Shown one piece after another: positions 9,461-17,900 of a stretch of DNA of 64,000 bases. A model generated the notes under the pieces. The model did no database searches. It was not told where the DNA came from and saw only the letters and a program-made list of their open reading frames with translations. Source of the stretch: Mitsuokella sp047974105 (GTDB lineage: Bacteria; Bacillota; Negativicutes; Selenomonadales; Selenomonadaceae); the NCBI RefSeq assembly GCF_047974105.1, contig NZ_JBHYRS010000001.1:186001-250000 (forward strand). The letters run 5' to 3'. A program made the translations under genes and the position numbers. Within the stretch, counting starts at the first letter, position 1; every line of letters begins with the position of its first letter.

Positions 9461-10339
9461 TTATTCGGTCAGCATGGCGCGGAACATCGAGAGAATGCTC
9501 TGGCCGTACGTATAGCCAGGTACGGCCCAGCGGCCGTTGAGGTCTTCCCATTTGCCGAGCGTGCGCGTGCCGTAGGAATCGCGCACGAGCTGATAGCGCG
9601 GGTCCACGACCGGCTCACTCGGTTCGCGCGTCGAGGAATAGGCCAAAAGGTGCTGGATGTGGGCGCGTACGCCGAGCTGTGCCGTCGGGAAGAACGCGCC
9701 CTTGACGCCGCCGCCCGTCGTGCCAAGACCGCAGTAGTTGTTCTGCTGCGGGATAACATCGCCGCCATAGCGGAAGAAGCCCGTTTCCTTCAGGGCCTGA
9801 GCAAAGGCAACATCCGGACGGATGCCCTCGCGCGCGCCTTCTTCATAATAGTAGGCAACGAGCTGCTGCGGCGAGACCGTGATGTCAGGATACGGATTGT
9901 TGCTTAAGAGATAGCGCACGCACTGTTCCTGACTGGCAAGCGGCGTACCGATGATGGAATCATCGTAGGCAGAGACCGTGGCCGGCACGGCAAGCGGCGT
10001 CATGGATGAAGCCGCCCCATCCGACGGATACAGGATATTGTGAATGCGCGACTGGAAATCGCTGCCGCCCGAAAGTTCTTTCTCGGACGTCGCATGCAGC
10101 TGGTCTTCCCCGCGCAGGTCCTGATGGATATCGAGTTTCGGCTCCGTCTGATGCGCACGCACGCGCGTCTTCTGTGCCCTCTCAGCCACATCCGGTACCG
10201 CTACCGTGACTTCCGCGCTGCTCTGCGGTGCCTTATGGACACGCTTTGCCTCTGTGACGGTTGGTGCATAAAACAGGAACGAACCAAGAACAACGCCCGT
10301 TAACAAATATTTTCCATAAGAATTCCAATGCTTTGACAC
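9461..10339 (-). CDS. Exported glucosaminidase-domain peptidoglycan hydrolase
   Basis: About 292 residues. The N-terminus has a Sec signal (GKYLLTGVVLGSFLFYAPTV, then TEA). The C-terminal half has the lysozyme-like glucosaminidase fold: GIRPDVAFAQALKETGFFRY with the catalytic Glu, NNYCGLGTTGGG, and a region rich in aromatics to the end. Family members cleave the N-acetylglucosamine bond in peptidoglycan. The GTG at 10339 is preferred over a GTG at 10351 because AGGAG lies 11 nt upstream of it and overlaps the other. It is a single gene, separated from both neighbours. Confidence 0.85.
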   Translation of the reverse strand: MSKHWNSYGKYLLTGVVLGSFLFYAPTVTEAKRVHKAPQSSAEVTVAVPDVAERAQKTRVRAHQTEPKLDIHQDLRGEDQLHATSEKELSGGSDFQSRIHNILYPSDGAASSMTPLAVPATVSAYDDSIIGTPLASQEQCVRYLLSNNPYPDITVSPQQLVAYYYEEGAREGIRPDVAFAQALKETGFFRYGGDVIPQQNNYCGLGTTGGGVKGAFFPTAQLGVRAHIQHLLAYSSTREPSEPVVDPRYQLVRDSYGTRTLGKWEDLNGRWAVPGYTYGQSILSMFRAMLTE

Positions 10340-10413
10340 GAATACGAACACTCCTTATCAAACTACAAACTCAAACGCACTTTAAAACTTCAATACTGCA
10401 AACTACTTTAAAC

Positions 10414-11691
10414 CTATACGATGGACCAAAAGCCAAAGAAAAAATACAGGATGAAGAGAACGGCCAGCAGCCGCTGGAATACGCTGACTTCCCTGCTTTC
10501 GCCGGCCAGGATTTTGAGGCTGACATAGGCGATACAGGCAGCGCCTATTCCCGCTGCAATGTTCTGCGTGAGCGGCAGCAGCAAAAAGAGCAGCCCTGCC
10601 GCCGTCTTCTCGGGCAGTCCGCCCGCAAAGGCGCGCGCAAAATCCTGCAGCAGCACGAGCCCCGCACCGAACAGGGCCGGCGCGAGAATGGCCGTGAACG
10701 AAGCCATGGACCGGAGCGTCGGCTCGGCAAAGAGCAGCAGCAGCAAAAATGCCGCCGTAAAGTAAGCCATGCGTCCGGAGCGTCCGCCCAGGGACTGCCC
10801 CACGGCCGACTCCGGTGCGGGCGCAAGGGGCATCGAGCCCAAAAGGCACGAGACGAAACTCAGGCCGCTGAGCGTCAGCACGGACTTTGCCATCCGGCCC
10901 TCTTCCTGCCGTTTTTCCTGCGGCATCAAGGCCGAAAGCCCGCCCCAGCTCGTAAAGCAAAGGTACAGCAGCAGGAAAAGCGTGAGATTGACATAATCAC
11001 ACGCTCTTATATTATCCCACCCGTTCATGAATATGAGCTGAAGACCCGTCTTATCGAGGCCTTCGGGCAGGAAAAAAGGCGCGTCCGGCAGGACCCAGAA
11101 GCCGCCGATAAAAGCCAGCAGCGCCGTGACAAAGACGCCGCCGAGCACGGCATAGCGGTTTTTGACGGCCATGAGCGCGAGCATCGCGATGATGCCCGCA
11201 AGACTAAGATACGCCACGGGGTCCGAAAGATTGCCGAGCTGCAGAAGCCCGGTCGGGCTCCCCAGCAGCAGATGCCCCTGATAGAATCCCTGAAAGACCA
11301 GCATGAGCCCGAGGGCCCCGCGCAGGCCGTCCGCAATGCACGCAGGAAAGAGACTGCCCAGTCTTTTAAGCCGGCCCGACTTTATGAGAATCCCCAAAAG
11401 CAAAGTCAGCACGAGCGAAACGGCTGCGCCCATGAAGAGCACCATCTGCCAGCTCACGCCGTGCGCAAGGATGATGACGGAAACCAGCCACGCCGAAAGC
11501 GCTGCGGAAGGAGCTGCCGCCACGGGCAGGCCGAGCCTGCCAAAAATCAGGCAGCCCGCTATGGCCATAAACATGGACGCCGTGTAAACGCCCATAAAAT
11601 CCGCTCCCGCCTGCACAAAAAGGGTCGGCAGCAGCAAAAGAGAAACGGCAAGTGATACAGCTGTCAGGAAGCCCGGCAGCATTTCCCGCAT
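10414..11691 (-). CDS. NCS2/AzgA-like purine or xanthine/uracil-type permease
   Basis: 425-residue integral membrane protein with about 12 hydrophobic segments. The segment PAPESAVGQSLGGRSG corresponds to the conserved ESxxGxxxGGRTG loop of the AzgA branch of nucleobase transporters. Residues near the N-terminus (AGADFMGVYTASMFMAIAGC) also match the family. Substrate cannot be assigned; adenine/guanine/hypoxanthine is the family precedent. No purine riboswitch was found upstream. The ribosome site GAGGAGGAG is strong. Confidence 0.8.
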   Translation of the reverse strand: MREMLPGFLTAVSLAVSLLLLPTLFVQAGADFMGVYTASMFMAIAGCLIFGRLGLPVAAAPSAALSAWLVSVIILAHGVSWQMVLFMGAAVSLVLTLLLGILIKSGRLKRLGSLFPACIADGLRGALGLMLVFQGFYQGHLLLGSPTGLLQLGNLSDPVAYLSLAGIIAMLALMAVKNRYAVLGGVFVTALLAFIGGFWVLPDAPFFLPEGLDKTGLQLIFMNGWDNIRACDYVNLTLFLLLYLCFTSWGGLSALMPQEKRQEEGRMAKSVLTLSGLSFVSCLLGSMPLAPAPESAVGQSLGGRSGRMAYFTAAFLLLLLFAEPTLRSMASFTAILAPALFGAGLVLLQDFARAFAGGLPEKTAAGLLFLLLPLTQNIAAGIGAACIAYVSLKILAGESREVSVFQRLLAVLFILYFFFGFWSIV

Positions 11692-11747
11692 ATTGACTCC
11701 TCCTCGCTAAAAGACTATACCCTCTATTTTATCATAGAATCGGACGA

Positions 11748-11828
11748 ATCTCCATCAATCCGGCAAATGATCCGGCAAAACTCGTCAAAACTCTGCGGAA
11801 AATCGTGCCATCTCCATACAATCTCCAT
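11748..11828. repeat. Direct repeats in the divergent promoter region
   Basis: ATCTCCAT occurs at 11748, 11810 and 11821, the last two exactly one helical turn apart, and ATCCGGCAAA occurs twice near 11758-11779. They lie between the minus-strand permease and the plus-strand VTT gene, just upstream of a TATAAT at 11840-11845. They may be regulator sites; no known operator is matched. Confidence 0.4.
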
Positions 11829-11914
11829 AGAAGAAATGATATAATGACACTGTGTCTTATTGAAACTGCTGAGCCTCTAGAGAAAGCCCGCAGCAGTTTG
11901 AGGAGGGTCTGCTT

Positions 11915-12619
11915 TTGCGTATCAAAAAATCCATGAACATGGTCAAGGTGGCTGCAGCTCTGGCCATCGTCCTGCTCATCATCATCATTCATCTGGCTAA
12001 TCCGGCATTTTTTCCGCACCTTGTGGGACTTTTGTCGCGCGGCGATATCAAGGAAACAGCGGTCTACATCGCTTCATTTGGTCCCTGGGCCGTGCTCTTC
12101 AGCTTTCTGCTGACCCTTTTTGTCAACGCGCTCGGCTTCCCGCCGGCCATCATTTTTTCTACGGCCAACACGCTGATTTTCGGCATTTTCTGGGGCATTT
12201 TCCTGTCCGTCGTCGCTGAGACCGTCGGCGTGACGCTGAGCTTCGTGCTGCTGCGCTTCTTCTTCCGCGATGCGGCCGAAAGAATCATCAGCAAGCACAG
12301 GACGCTGGCGAACCTCGATAAATACAGCGGCAAGCGCGGCTTTGTCGTCATGCTGATCGCGCGCATGGTCCCGTACTTCCCTTCCATCCTTCTGAACGCA
12401 CTCGGCGCCATCTCCGCCATGTCGATGCGCGATTACGTCATCTCCTCATTTGTCGGCAAATTCCCCTCAACGGGCATCGAGGCCATCATCGGCCACGATA
12501 CAATCACGCATCAGGAGGATCCGACACGCCTCATCGTCGTCTGCATCTTTGCCGTTCTGCTGATTGTCGGGGCCTGGATTTACGAAAAGCGCGCGGCCAA
12601 GAAAGCCTCGGAAGCATAA
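11915..12619 (+). CDS. VTT-domain (TVP38/TMEM64, DedA-related) membrane protein
   Basis: 234 residues with about five hydrophobic segments. Conserved features are the central FGPWAVLFSFLLTLFVNALG, FPPAIIFSTANTLIFG and the RMVPYFPSILLNALGAIS segment typical of the SNARE-associated (VTT) fold. Such proteins are lipid scramblases or are linked to membrane homeostasis in other organisms. The start is a TTG at 11915, eight bases after GAGGAGGG. It is divergent from the permease gene and convergent with the radical SAM gene. Confidence 0.85.
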   Translation: MRIKKSMNMVKVAAALAIVLLIIIIHLANPAFFPHLVGLLSRGDIKETAVYIASFGPWAVLFSFLLTLFVNALGFPPAIIFSTANTLIFGIFWGIFLSVVAETVGVTLSFVLLRFFFRDAAERIISKHRTLANLDKYSGKRGFVVMLIARMVPYFPSILLNALGAISAMSMRDYVISSFVGKFPSTGIEAIIGHDTITHQEDPTRLIVVCIFAVLLIVGAWIYEKRAAKKASEA

Positions 12620-12629
12620 AAAGCATAAG

Positions 12630-13502
12630 TCAGACATTGCCGAGATGGACAAAACGCAGATGGCGCCCCGCGATCGCCGCTAAGTTTTTCAGCGTAGGAT
12701 ACGGCGTCATGGGGATCTTTACATGATAGCGCGGAAAATACCGCGAGAGATGCAGCGGGATTTCAGGGGAAATCCCGGCGAGCCACTCTGCCTCCGCTGC
12801 CATTTCCGCAGGGCTGTCATTTTTCCCCGGAATCACGAGCGTCGTGACCTCCACATGTACGTGATTTGCTGCCGCCATGGAAATGGCGGCTTTTGTTGTC
12901 TCAAGACTGCCCCCAAGCCAGCTGTAAAAATCCTGCGTAAAACCCTTGAGGTCGATGTTCACGGCATCGACGTAAGGAAGGAGTTTTCCCCAGGGCTCTT
13001 TCTCGATTTGGCCATTCGTCACAAGCACGACGGCAAGATTTTTCTCCTTGAGCAGTTTCGCCGTATCATAGACGAATTCATAGCCGACTAAAGGCTCGTT
13101 GTACGTGAAGGCCACGCCGATATTTCCAGAAGTTTCTTCAAGGCGCTGCGCGGCAGCCGCGATTTCTTTTGGCGTCACCTGCTCCGTGGGCAGCCTTTCC
13201 CCCTCGAAGCCATCAGCCCCGGCCTGCGAAATCGTGTAATTCTGGCAAAACGGGCAGCGCAGATTGCAGCCAAAGCTGCCGACTGACAGGATGAAACTGC
13301 CCGGATGAAAGTGGTAAAGCGGCTTTTTCTCAATCGGGTCAAGGGCCGCCGATGTCAGTTTGCCATAATTCAGCGATACGACTCTGCCATGTTCATTTCT
13401 GCGGGCACGGCAGAAGCCGACGGCCCCTTCCTTTAAATGGCAGTGATGCGGGCAGAGCGTACAGATGGCATAGGCGGCTGTTTTTTCTGCAGGGTCAGAC
13501 AT
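12630..13502 (-). CDS. amrS: AmmeMemoRadiSam radical SAM protein
   Basis: 290-residue radical SAM enzyme. The cluster motif is CNLRCPFC (CxxxCxxC), about residues 79-86, and the N-terminus has a second cysteine set CTLCPHHCHLKEGAVGFC. The family is found with Memo-like and AMMECR1-like proteins, as here. The gene overlaps the upstream fused Memo/AMMECR1 gene by 8 bp, so the two are translationally coupled. I do not know an established reaction for the bacterial system; the sequence predicts SAM-dependent radical chemistry in the cytoplasm. Confidence 0.93.
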   Translation of the reverse strand: MSDPAEKTAAYAICTLCPHHCHLKEGAVGFCRARRNEHGRVVSLNYGKLTSAALDPIEKKPLYHFHPGSFILSVGSFGCNLRCPFCQNYTISQAGADGFEGERLPTEQVTPKEIAAAAQRLEETSGNIGVAFTYNEPLVGYEFVYDTAKLLKEKNLAVVLVTNGQIEKEPWGKLLPYVDAVNIDLKGFTQDFYSWLGGSLETTKAAISMAAANHVHVEVTTLVIPGKNDSPAEMAAEAEWLAGISPEIPLHLSRYFPRYHVKIPMTPYPTLKNLAAIAGRHLRFVHLGNV

Positions 13503-14883
13503 GGCGCGTTACCTCAAAGCGCCAGAGCGTGTATTTTTCTTTGGCGCCGATGTTGCCCTTGCGCCGTGCGATGTCAATCTGCTGCGCGGCGGTGTCGACG
13601 CCGGCGAGGTCCGGCAGCAGCACGCCGCGGCGTTCGCCGCACTGCACGATGACGCCGTAGCGCTTGACATCGAGCTGTTTCGGCGAGTCGATGGGCTCAG
13701 GCTCCGAGAGCACATCGACATCGTAGACGAGCCGAGGAAGTTCCTCGGGCGTGACCTGCGGGAAGCGCGGGTCGTGCATGCCGGCTGAAACGGCGTTACA
13801 GATGATTTCTTCGGCGAGATTGCGCCTGCCGGGGGCCAGCGTGCCGATGCAGCCGCGCAGGCGTCCTTCCTTCTTGATGGAGACAAAGCAGCCGGCCTGC
13901 CTGTCCTGCAGGTCTTCGGGCAAATCCTTCGGCACGGGCAGAAAGACATGGCTCCTGACATACGTCTCGAGGCTCAGGCGCGCGAGGTGTACATAGCCGT
14001 CTTCCTTCGCGCGCAGGGCTTCGATGTCCTTCTTTTCCTTCTGCAGCAGCTGCCTGCCGATATCGCGCGAATCATCTTCGCTTAAAGGCTTTAAATACGC
14101 CACGCCGTAGCCGACGCCAAAGGTCCCCTCATACGACAGAAGCTCGCCTGCGACTTTCTGCCGGTCCAAAGCGCCCGTCATAATCCAGAACGAACGCAGT
14201 CCGCACTCGGCCGCGCCCTCGGCGAGGTCGTGGCTGATGGTCAAAAGCGAGAGGAAATCCGCGCGGTCCAGAGCTTCCGTGACATCATGGTCAAAGACAG
14301 GCCCTTCCTTGGCAAAACCGTAAGGGCCGTCGGCCTTAAGCTTATGCGAGAGGTCGCCGCTCGCGATAAAGACTACACGGCGGCCGAGTTCTTCGGCTGT
14401 CTCGCGGATGAGCTCGCCAAAGCGGTAATGCACGTCGGCAGAAAGCCCCGAAAGGCCGATGCGCACGACTTTCACGGGCTTTTTGAGCTCCGGCTGCAGA
14501 AAATAGAGCGGTATCATCGTGCCGTGGTCGAGAGAAGGTTCGCGCTCGCCGAGGAAACCTGCGGGCAGGTCCTCCTGCATGCATTTAGCCGCGAGCGTCT
14601 TCGCAAAAGCCTCATCATAATCGACTTCAATCTGCACTTCCGGTGCGCGGAAGGCCGCAAAATCCCCCGTAGCCTTTTTGCCCGGTGAAATATGAAAATA
14701 ATCGCTGTACATCGTCGCATGCGGGCTCGTGATGACGACCGTATCCGGCTCAAGTGCCGCGACGCGCTGCATGACCTCGTGATACGCCGCACTCGTCTTC
14801 GCAATCTTTTTTTCCTCGCCCTGACCGACTTCCGGCAGAATAATCGGCGGATGCGGCACAGCCACAGCTGCAAGAATTGACAT
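13495..14883 (-). CDS. Fused Memo/LigB-like dioxygenase and AMMECR1 protein (AmmeMemoRadiSam A/B)
   Basis: 462 residues combining two partners. Residues 1-270 are the LigB/Memo fold, with PHPPIILPEVGQ, DTVVITSPHATMYSDYF, SLDHGTMIPLYFL and IASGDLSHKL carrying the conserved His/Asp residues. Residues about 285-462 are AMMECR1, with CFVSIKKEGRLRGCIGTL and VSAGMHDPRFPQVTPEEL. In many genomes these are separate genes. The ATG follows GAGGAGGGATTTCC. It forms a two-gene operon with the radical SAM gene downstream. Confidence 0.92.
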   Translation of the reverse strand: MSILAAVAVPHPPIILPEVGQGEEKKIAKTSAAYHEVMQRVAALEPDTVVITSPHATMYSDYFHISPGKKATGDFAAFRAPEVQIEVDYDEAFAKTLAAKCMQEDLPAGFLGEREPSLDHGTMIPLYFLQPELKKPVKVVRIGLSGLSADVHYRFGELIRETAEELGRRVVFIASGDLSHKLKADGPYGFAKEGPVFDHDVTEALDRADFLSLLTISHDLAEGAAECGLRSFWIMTGALDRQKVAGELLSYEGTFGVGYGVAYLKPLSEDDSRDIGRQLLQKEKKDIEALRAKEDGYVHLARLSLETYVRSHVFLPVPKDLPEDLQDRQAGCFVSIKKEGRLRGCIGTLAPGRRNLAEEIICNAVSAGMHDPRFPQVTPEELPRLVYDVDVLSEPEPIDSPKQLDVKRYGVIVQCGERRGVLLPDLAGVDTAAQQIDIARRKGNIGAKEKYTLWRFEVTRHV

Positions 14884-15020
14884 GGAAATCCCTCCTCTAT
14901 CCTGTAATCCATGTTTTTTCCATGGTGTTTCTTTACATTACTAAGTTAATATTACGAGAAAATTTGTGAAAATCCTGCCATATCACAGCAAAATCATAAG
15001 AAGTACGGCTCATTCTGTAT

Positions 15021-15026
15021 TATAAT
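15021..15026 (+). promoter_or_regulatory. -10 element of the metallophosphatase gene
   Basis: TATAAT on the plus strand, 20 bp before the start codon. No good -35 hexamer is visible at 16-18 bp, so only the -10 is supported. Confidence 0.4.
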
Positions 15027-15046
15027 AGAAGAAAAACGGAGGCATT

Positions 15047-16306
15047 ATGTCCCATATGACCAGAAGAAATTTCCTAAAGCTCTGCACGAGCGCCCTGATT
15101 GCCTTAGGTCTTGGCCGCTTCGTGCCGGCCGCCGCCATGGACCTCAAAATAAAATTCCCACGCCAAATCATCACGAAGGACGCTTCGCGCAGCCGCACCA
15201 TTATGTGGCAGACAGACGGAGCGCGTGAGAATGCTTCTTTCGTGCTCAAAAATCCCGACGGCACGGAGGCGTCTTTTACACCCGAGGCCAATACCCTGCT
15301 GCAGGATGATACGACCACGACGTTTTACACCGTACATCTTGAAAATCTTCAGCCCGCTTCGACGTACCACGGCACGATTATGATGGCCGATGAAGCCCTT
15401 TCTCTCGCCATCGTGACGCCTGCGGCAGAGCTCACGGCCTTTACGGCTTTGTTCATCGATGATTCCCAATGCGGCGAGACGTACGAGCCCTTTGCCAATC
15501 TCCTGACGAAAGCCCTCGCCCGCCAAAAAGATGCCGCTTTTCTCGCGGACCTTGGCGACCTCACGGACAACGGCCAGTCTTCGTGGCACTGGGATTCGTT
15601 TTTTTCCGTGCTCGACGAATGCAGGGCCAAAACGCTGCCCTTTGTGCCGGTCATGGGCAACCACGAATGCTACGGACTCGACTGGCAGTTTGCCCTGCCG
15701 CGCCGCTATCTCGCCGCCTTTTCCGTGCCGCCTAACGGCAGCCGGAACTTTGACGGCTATTACTATTCCTTTGACTACGGCCCCGTGCATTTTCTCGTGC
15801 TCAACACGCAGTTTGAAGAGCTCGACGAGTTAAAGCCCGGACTCTTGCAGGAAGAACTGCTCTGGCTCAAACACGATGCCCAGAGCTCACAGAAACCGTG
15901 GAAAGTCGTGCTCATGCACAAGGACATCATTGCCTACGACGAATATCAGCCCGTTGCGGGCCACGCCGGCGGCATCAGTGATGTCGGCCACGATTTCATG
16001 AAGGCCTTTGACGCGCTCGGCATCGACCTCGTGCTCACGGGCCACATGCACACCTACCGCAACCGCGGCCATATTTATGACGAAAAGCCCGCGGACCACG
16101 GCCCCGTCTATCTGATGTTCGGCCCTGCCGGCAACGAGCGCTACTTCGTGCCGCCCGACACGACCTTCGACAAAGTCAGCCTCGACCAGTCCGACCCGAA
16201 GACTTACCGCAACTACCTGACGCTGACCGCCTCGCCGCAAAAACTCAGCACGGCCTGCTATCTCGAGGACGGCACGCTCATCGACCGCGTCGTGCTGACA
16301 AAATAA
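15047..16306 (+). CDS. Tat-exported calcineurin-like metallophosphatase
   Basis: 419 residues. The N-terminus MSHMTRRNFLKLCTSALIAL is a twin-arginine signal (TRRNFLK). Residues about 40-125 look like a purple-acid-phosphatase N-terminal beta domain. The catalytic half has DLGDLTDNG, MGNHECYG and LTGHMHTYRNRG, the three metal-ligand motifs of the calcineurin-like fold. Export folded through Tat fits a metal-loaded phosphatase. Substrate is unknown. It is a single gene ending in a shared terminator. Confidence 0.9.
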   Translation: MSHMTRRNFLKLCTSALIALGLGRFVPAAAMDLKIKFPRQIITKDASRSRTIMWQTDGARENASFVLKNPDGTEASFTPEANTLLQDDTTTTFYTVHLENLQPASTYHGTIMMADEALSLAIVTPAAELTAFTALFIDDSQCGETYEPFANLLTKALARQKDAAFLADLGDLTDNGQSSWHWDSFFSVLDECRAKTLPFVPVMGNHECYGLDWQFALPRRYLAAFSVPPNGSRNFDGYYYSFDYGPVHFLVLNTQFEELDELKPGLLQEELLWLKHDAQSSQKPWKVVLMHKDIIAYDEYQPVAGHAGGISDVGHDFMKAFDALGIDLVLTGHMHTYRNRGHIYDEKPADHGPVYLMFGPAGNERYFVPPDTTFDKVSLDQSDPKTYRNYLTLTASPQKLSTACYLEDGTLIDRVVLTK

Positions 16307-16320
16307 AAGTATAAAAGAAA

Positions 16321-16378
16321 AAGACGATAGAAGAGACACTCACGACAAGGCATCGTGGCATATTTCTTCTATCGTCTT
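16321..16378. terminator. Bidirectional terminator
   Basis: Perfect 14-bp stem AAGACGATAGAAGA/TCTTCTATCGTCTT with an inner CACGA/TCGTG stem and flanking A/T runs on both sides. It separates the convergent metallophosphatase and corA operons. Confidence 0.93.
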
Positions 16379-16398
16379 TTTTTGCGGTCAAGCCCTTT

Positions 16399-16626
16399 TC
16401 AGCAGGAACTCTCGCCCCAAATCGGGTGCTTCGCCGGCTTCAGGCTGCGCACGCGGATAAGGCGCAGGGCTTCGTGCATATCAACATCGAAGCGCCCTGC
16501 CCCGTCTTCATAAACGCAGACGGGGTCCTTGACGCCGAGTTCGCTGCCCGGCATGTAGACGTATTCGTGATTCTCAGGGTCGCCGTAAATGACGCCGACC
16601 CGAAGTTTTGCTTCGGCAAGTATCAT
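16399..16626 (-). CDS. Small uncharacterised protein downstream of corA
   Basis: 75 residues, starting MILAEAKLRVGVIYGDPENH, soluble, no signal peptide or membrane helix. It begins 10 bp after the corA stop with its own GAGGAAAAACG ribosome site, so it is cotranscribed with corA. I do not recognise a family. The sequence is acidic in the middle (VCVYEDGAGRFDVDMHEALR). A role in ion homeostasis would be a guess from context only. Confidence 0.7.
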   Translation of the reverse strand: MILAEAKLRVGVIYGDPENHEYVYMPGSELGVKDPVCVYEDGAGRFDVDMHEALRLIRVRSLKPAKHPIWGESSC

Positions 16627-16635
16627 CGTTTTTCC

Positions 16636-17589
16636 TCAAAACATATCGCGGTGCCAGAGCACATAGGCACTGACGATGCTGATGCCGAACGCGATGCACA
16701 TGACGTAAAGGAAGCCATGGCTGTTGTCGGCAAACGGCACGGGCACGTTCATGCCAAAGAAACTCGAGACAACCGTCGGGATGGCGAGGATGATCGTCAT
16801 GGCCGCCAAGAATTTCATGACGAGGTTCTGGTTGTTCGAGATAATCGACGAGAACGTATCGGCGAGGCGCGCGAGGATTTTGCTGTACATCTCGACCATT
16901 TCCTTCGCCTGCTTGTTCTCGATGATGACATCCTCGAGAAGGTCCTCGTCCTCTTCGTACGCCTTGAGAATTGGCGTCAGGCTCGTGTTGTTGCGCATGC
17001 GCAGCAGCTTGTCGAGCACGGCGCCGTTCGAGCGTATGGCCGCGTTAAAATACGTCAGGCCCTTCTGCAGCTCCAAAAGGCGCAGGATTTCACTGTTCTT
17101 CATATCGTGGCGCAGCTGATCCTCGATTTCATCGGAGAGCTTCGAAATCTGGCGCAGATAGCGCAGAAAGTACGTCGCCGATTTATAAAGAATCTGGAAC
17201 AGAAAGCGCGTTTTTTTATAGGTACGGAACAGGCGCGATGTGCGCTCATTGAATTCCGTGATGACGGGCGTTTCTTCGAGGCAGACGGTGATGATGTACT
17301 CATCCGTCACGATGATGGCCAGAGGCAGGGCATCGTAGCTGTCCTCGCCGCGGAACACCGGCACATTCGTCAGGACCATGACCGAGTTCTCTTCAACATC
17401 GGTGTGCGAGCGTTCCTCATCATCGAGTGCGGAGCGCAGGAAGTCCGGGTCAACCTCGGTGAGATTGCTGACGACCTTGAGCTCGTACGGCGTCGGGTCG
17501 ACGATGTTGATCCAGGCCCCCTTCTCGAGTGTTTTGAGCGTCAGCTCCTGCAGCGGGCCGCTCTCAAGGGATTTATAGATTTGCAGCAT
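16636..17589 (-). CDS. corA: CorA-family magnesium/divalent cation transporter
   Basis: 317 residues. The C-terminus has two membrane helices with the pore signature GMN (FFGMNVPVP, about residue 278) and ends LWHRDMF. The long N-terminal part is the cytoplasmic funnel domain. CorA forms pentamers carrying Mg2+ into the cell. The ATG at 17589 follows AAAGGAGAT. A promoter and a short leader ORF lie upstream and the 75-residue gene follows it. Confidence 0.95.
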   Translation of the reverse strand: MLQIYKSLESGPLQELTLKTLEKGAWINIVDPTPYELKVVSNLTEVDPDFLRSALDDEERSHTDVEENSVMVLTNVPVFRGEDSYDALPLAIIVTDEYIITVCLEETPVITEFNERTSRLFRTYKKTRFLFQILYKSATYFLRYLRQISKLSDEIEDQLRHDMKNSEILRLLELQKGLTYFNAAIRSNGAVLDKLLRMRNNTSLTPILKAYEEDEDLLEDVIIENKQAKEMVEMYSKILARLADTFSSIISNNQNLVMKFLAAMTIILAIPTVVSSFFGMNVPVPFADNSHGFLYVMCIAFGISIVSAYVLWHRDMF

Positions 17590-17628
17590 GGATAGAATCT
17601 CCTTTCAGCGGGAAGACTCCACCAGCTG

Positions 17629-17709
17629 TCAAAGGCAGGAGATGGACGTCATTTCCCTGTTCGTATCTGTTCTTCGCTTGGGATCTATCGTACTAGGGTG
17701 ATCGTCCAT
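17629..17709 (-). CDS. Candidate leader peptide of corA (26 aa)
   Basis: A 27-codon ORF, ATG at 17709 to TGA at 17629, lies 39 bp upstream of corA and about 40 bp downstream of the corA promoter. It has its own ribosome site (AAGGAAGGTGGGAAC). The product starts MDDHPSTIDPKRR: acidic and proline residues first, then a basic cluster, the same order as the magnesium-responsive MgtL leader of E. coli. Its first bases ATGGACG can pair with CGTCCAT near its end (17642-17648), while ATCTCC (17638-17643) can pair with the corA ribosome site GGAGAT (17597-17602). The two pairings are mutually exclusive. Translation and regulation are inferred. Confidence 0.6.
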   Translation of the reverse strand: MDDHPSTIDPKRRTDTNREMTSISCL

Positions 17710-17757
17710 GTTCCCACCTTCCTTTCTCATTGCATACTGCCAACTTTTCCGCATTTC

Positions 17758-17787
17758 ATTATATTACCAACGCCGCGATTTTGTCCA
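17758..17787 (-). promoter_or_regulatory. corA operon promoter
   Basis: TGGACA, an 18-bp spacer and a perfect TATAAT on the minus strand. The start of transcription would be near 17750, giving a leader of about 160 nt before corA that contains the short ORF. Confidence 0.75.
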
Positions 17788-17900
17788 GCTCCCGCATGTA
17801 AAAAATATGTTAAGCGGCAGATGCCTGCAGGCTGCTGACCAGCCTCATAAAAGCAGGATTCCCGCCGAAAAAAGCGAATAACATACAAGAGGTGATTCCC

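Noticed and set aside
10261..11655. A 464-codon plus-strand frame opposite the NCS2 permease
   Set aside because: Gln/Arg/Lys-rich shadow of a membrane protein gene.
14962..14990. TTGTGA...TCACA half-sites upstream of the metallophosphatase (possible Rex or CRP site)
   Set aside because: Spacing between the halves is too long for either box.
17590..17760. M-box magnesium riboswitch upstream of corA
   Set aside because: None of the conserved M-box segments could be found; the region is better explained by the short leader ORF.
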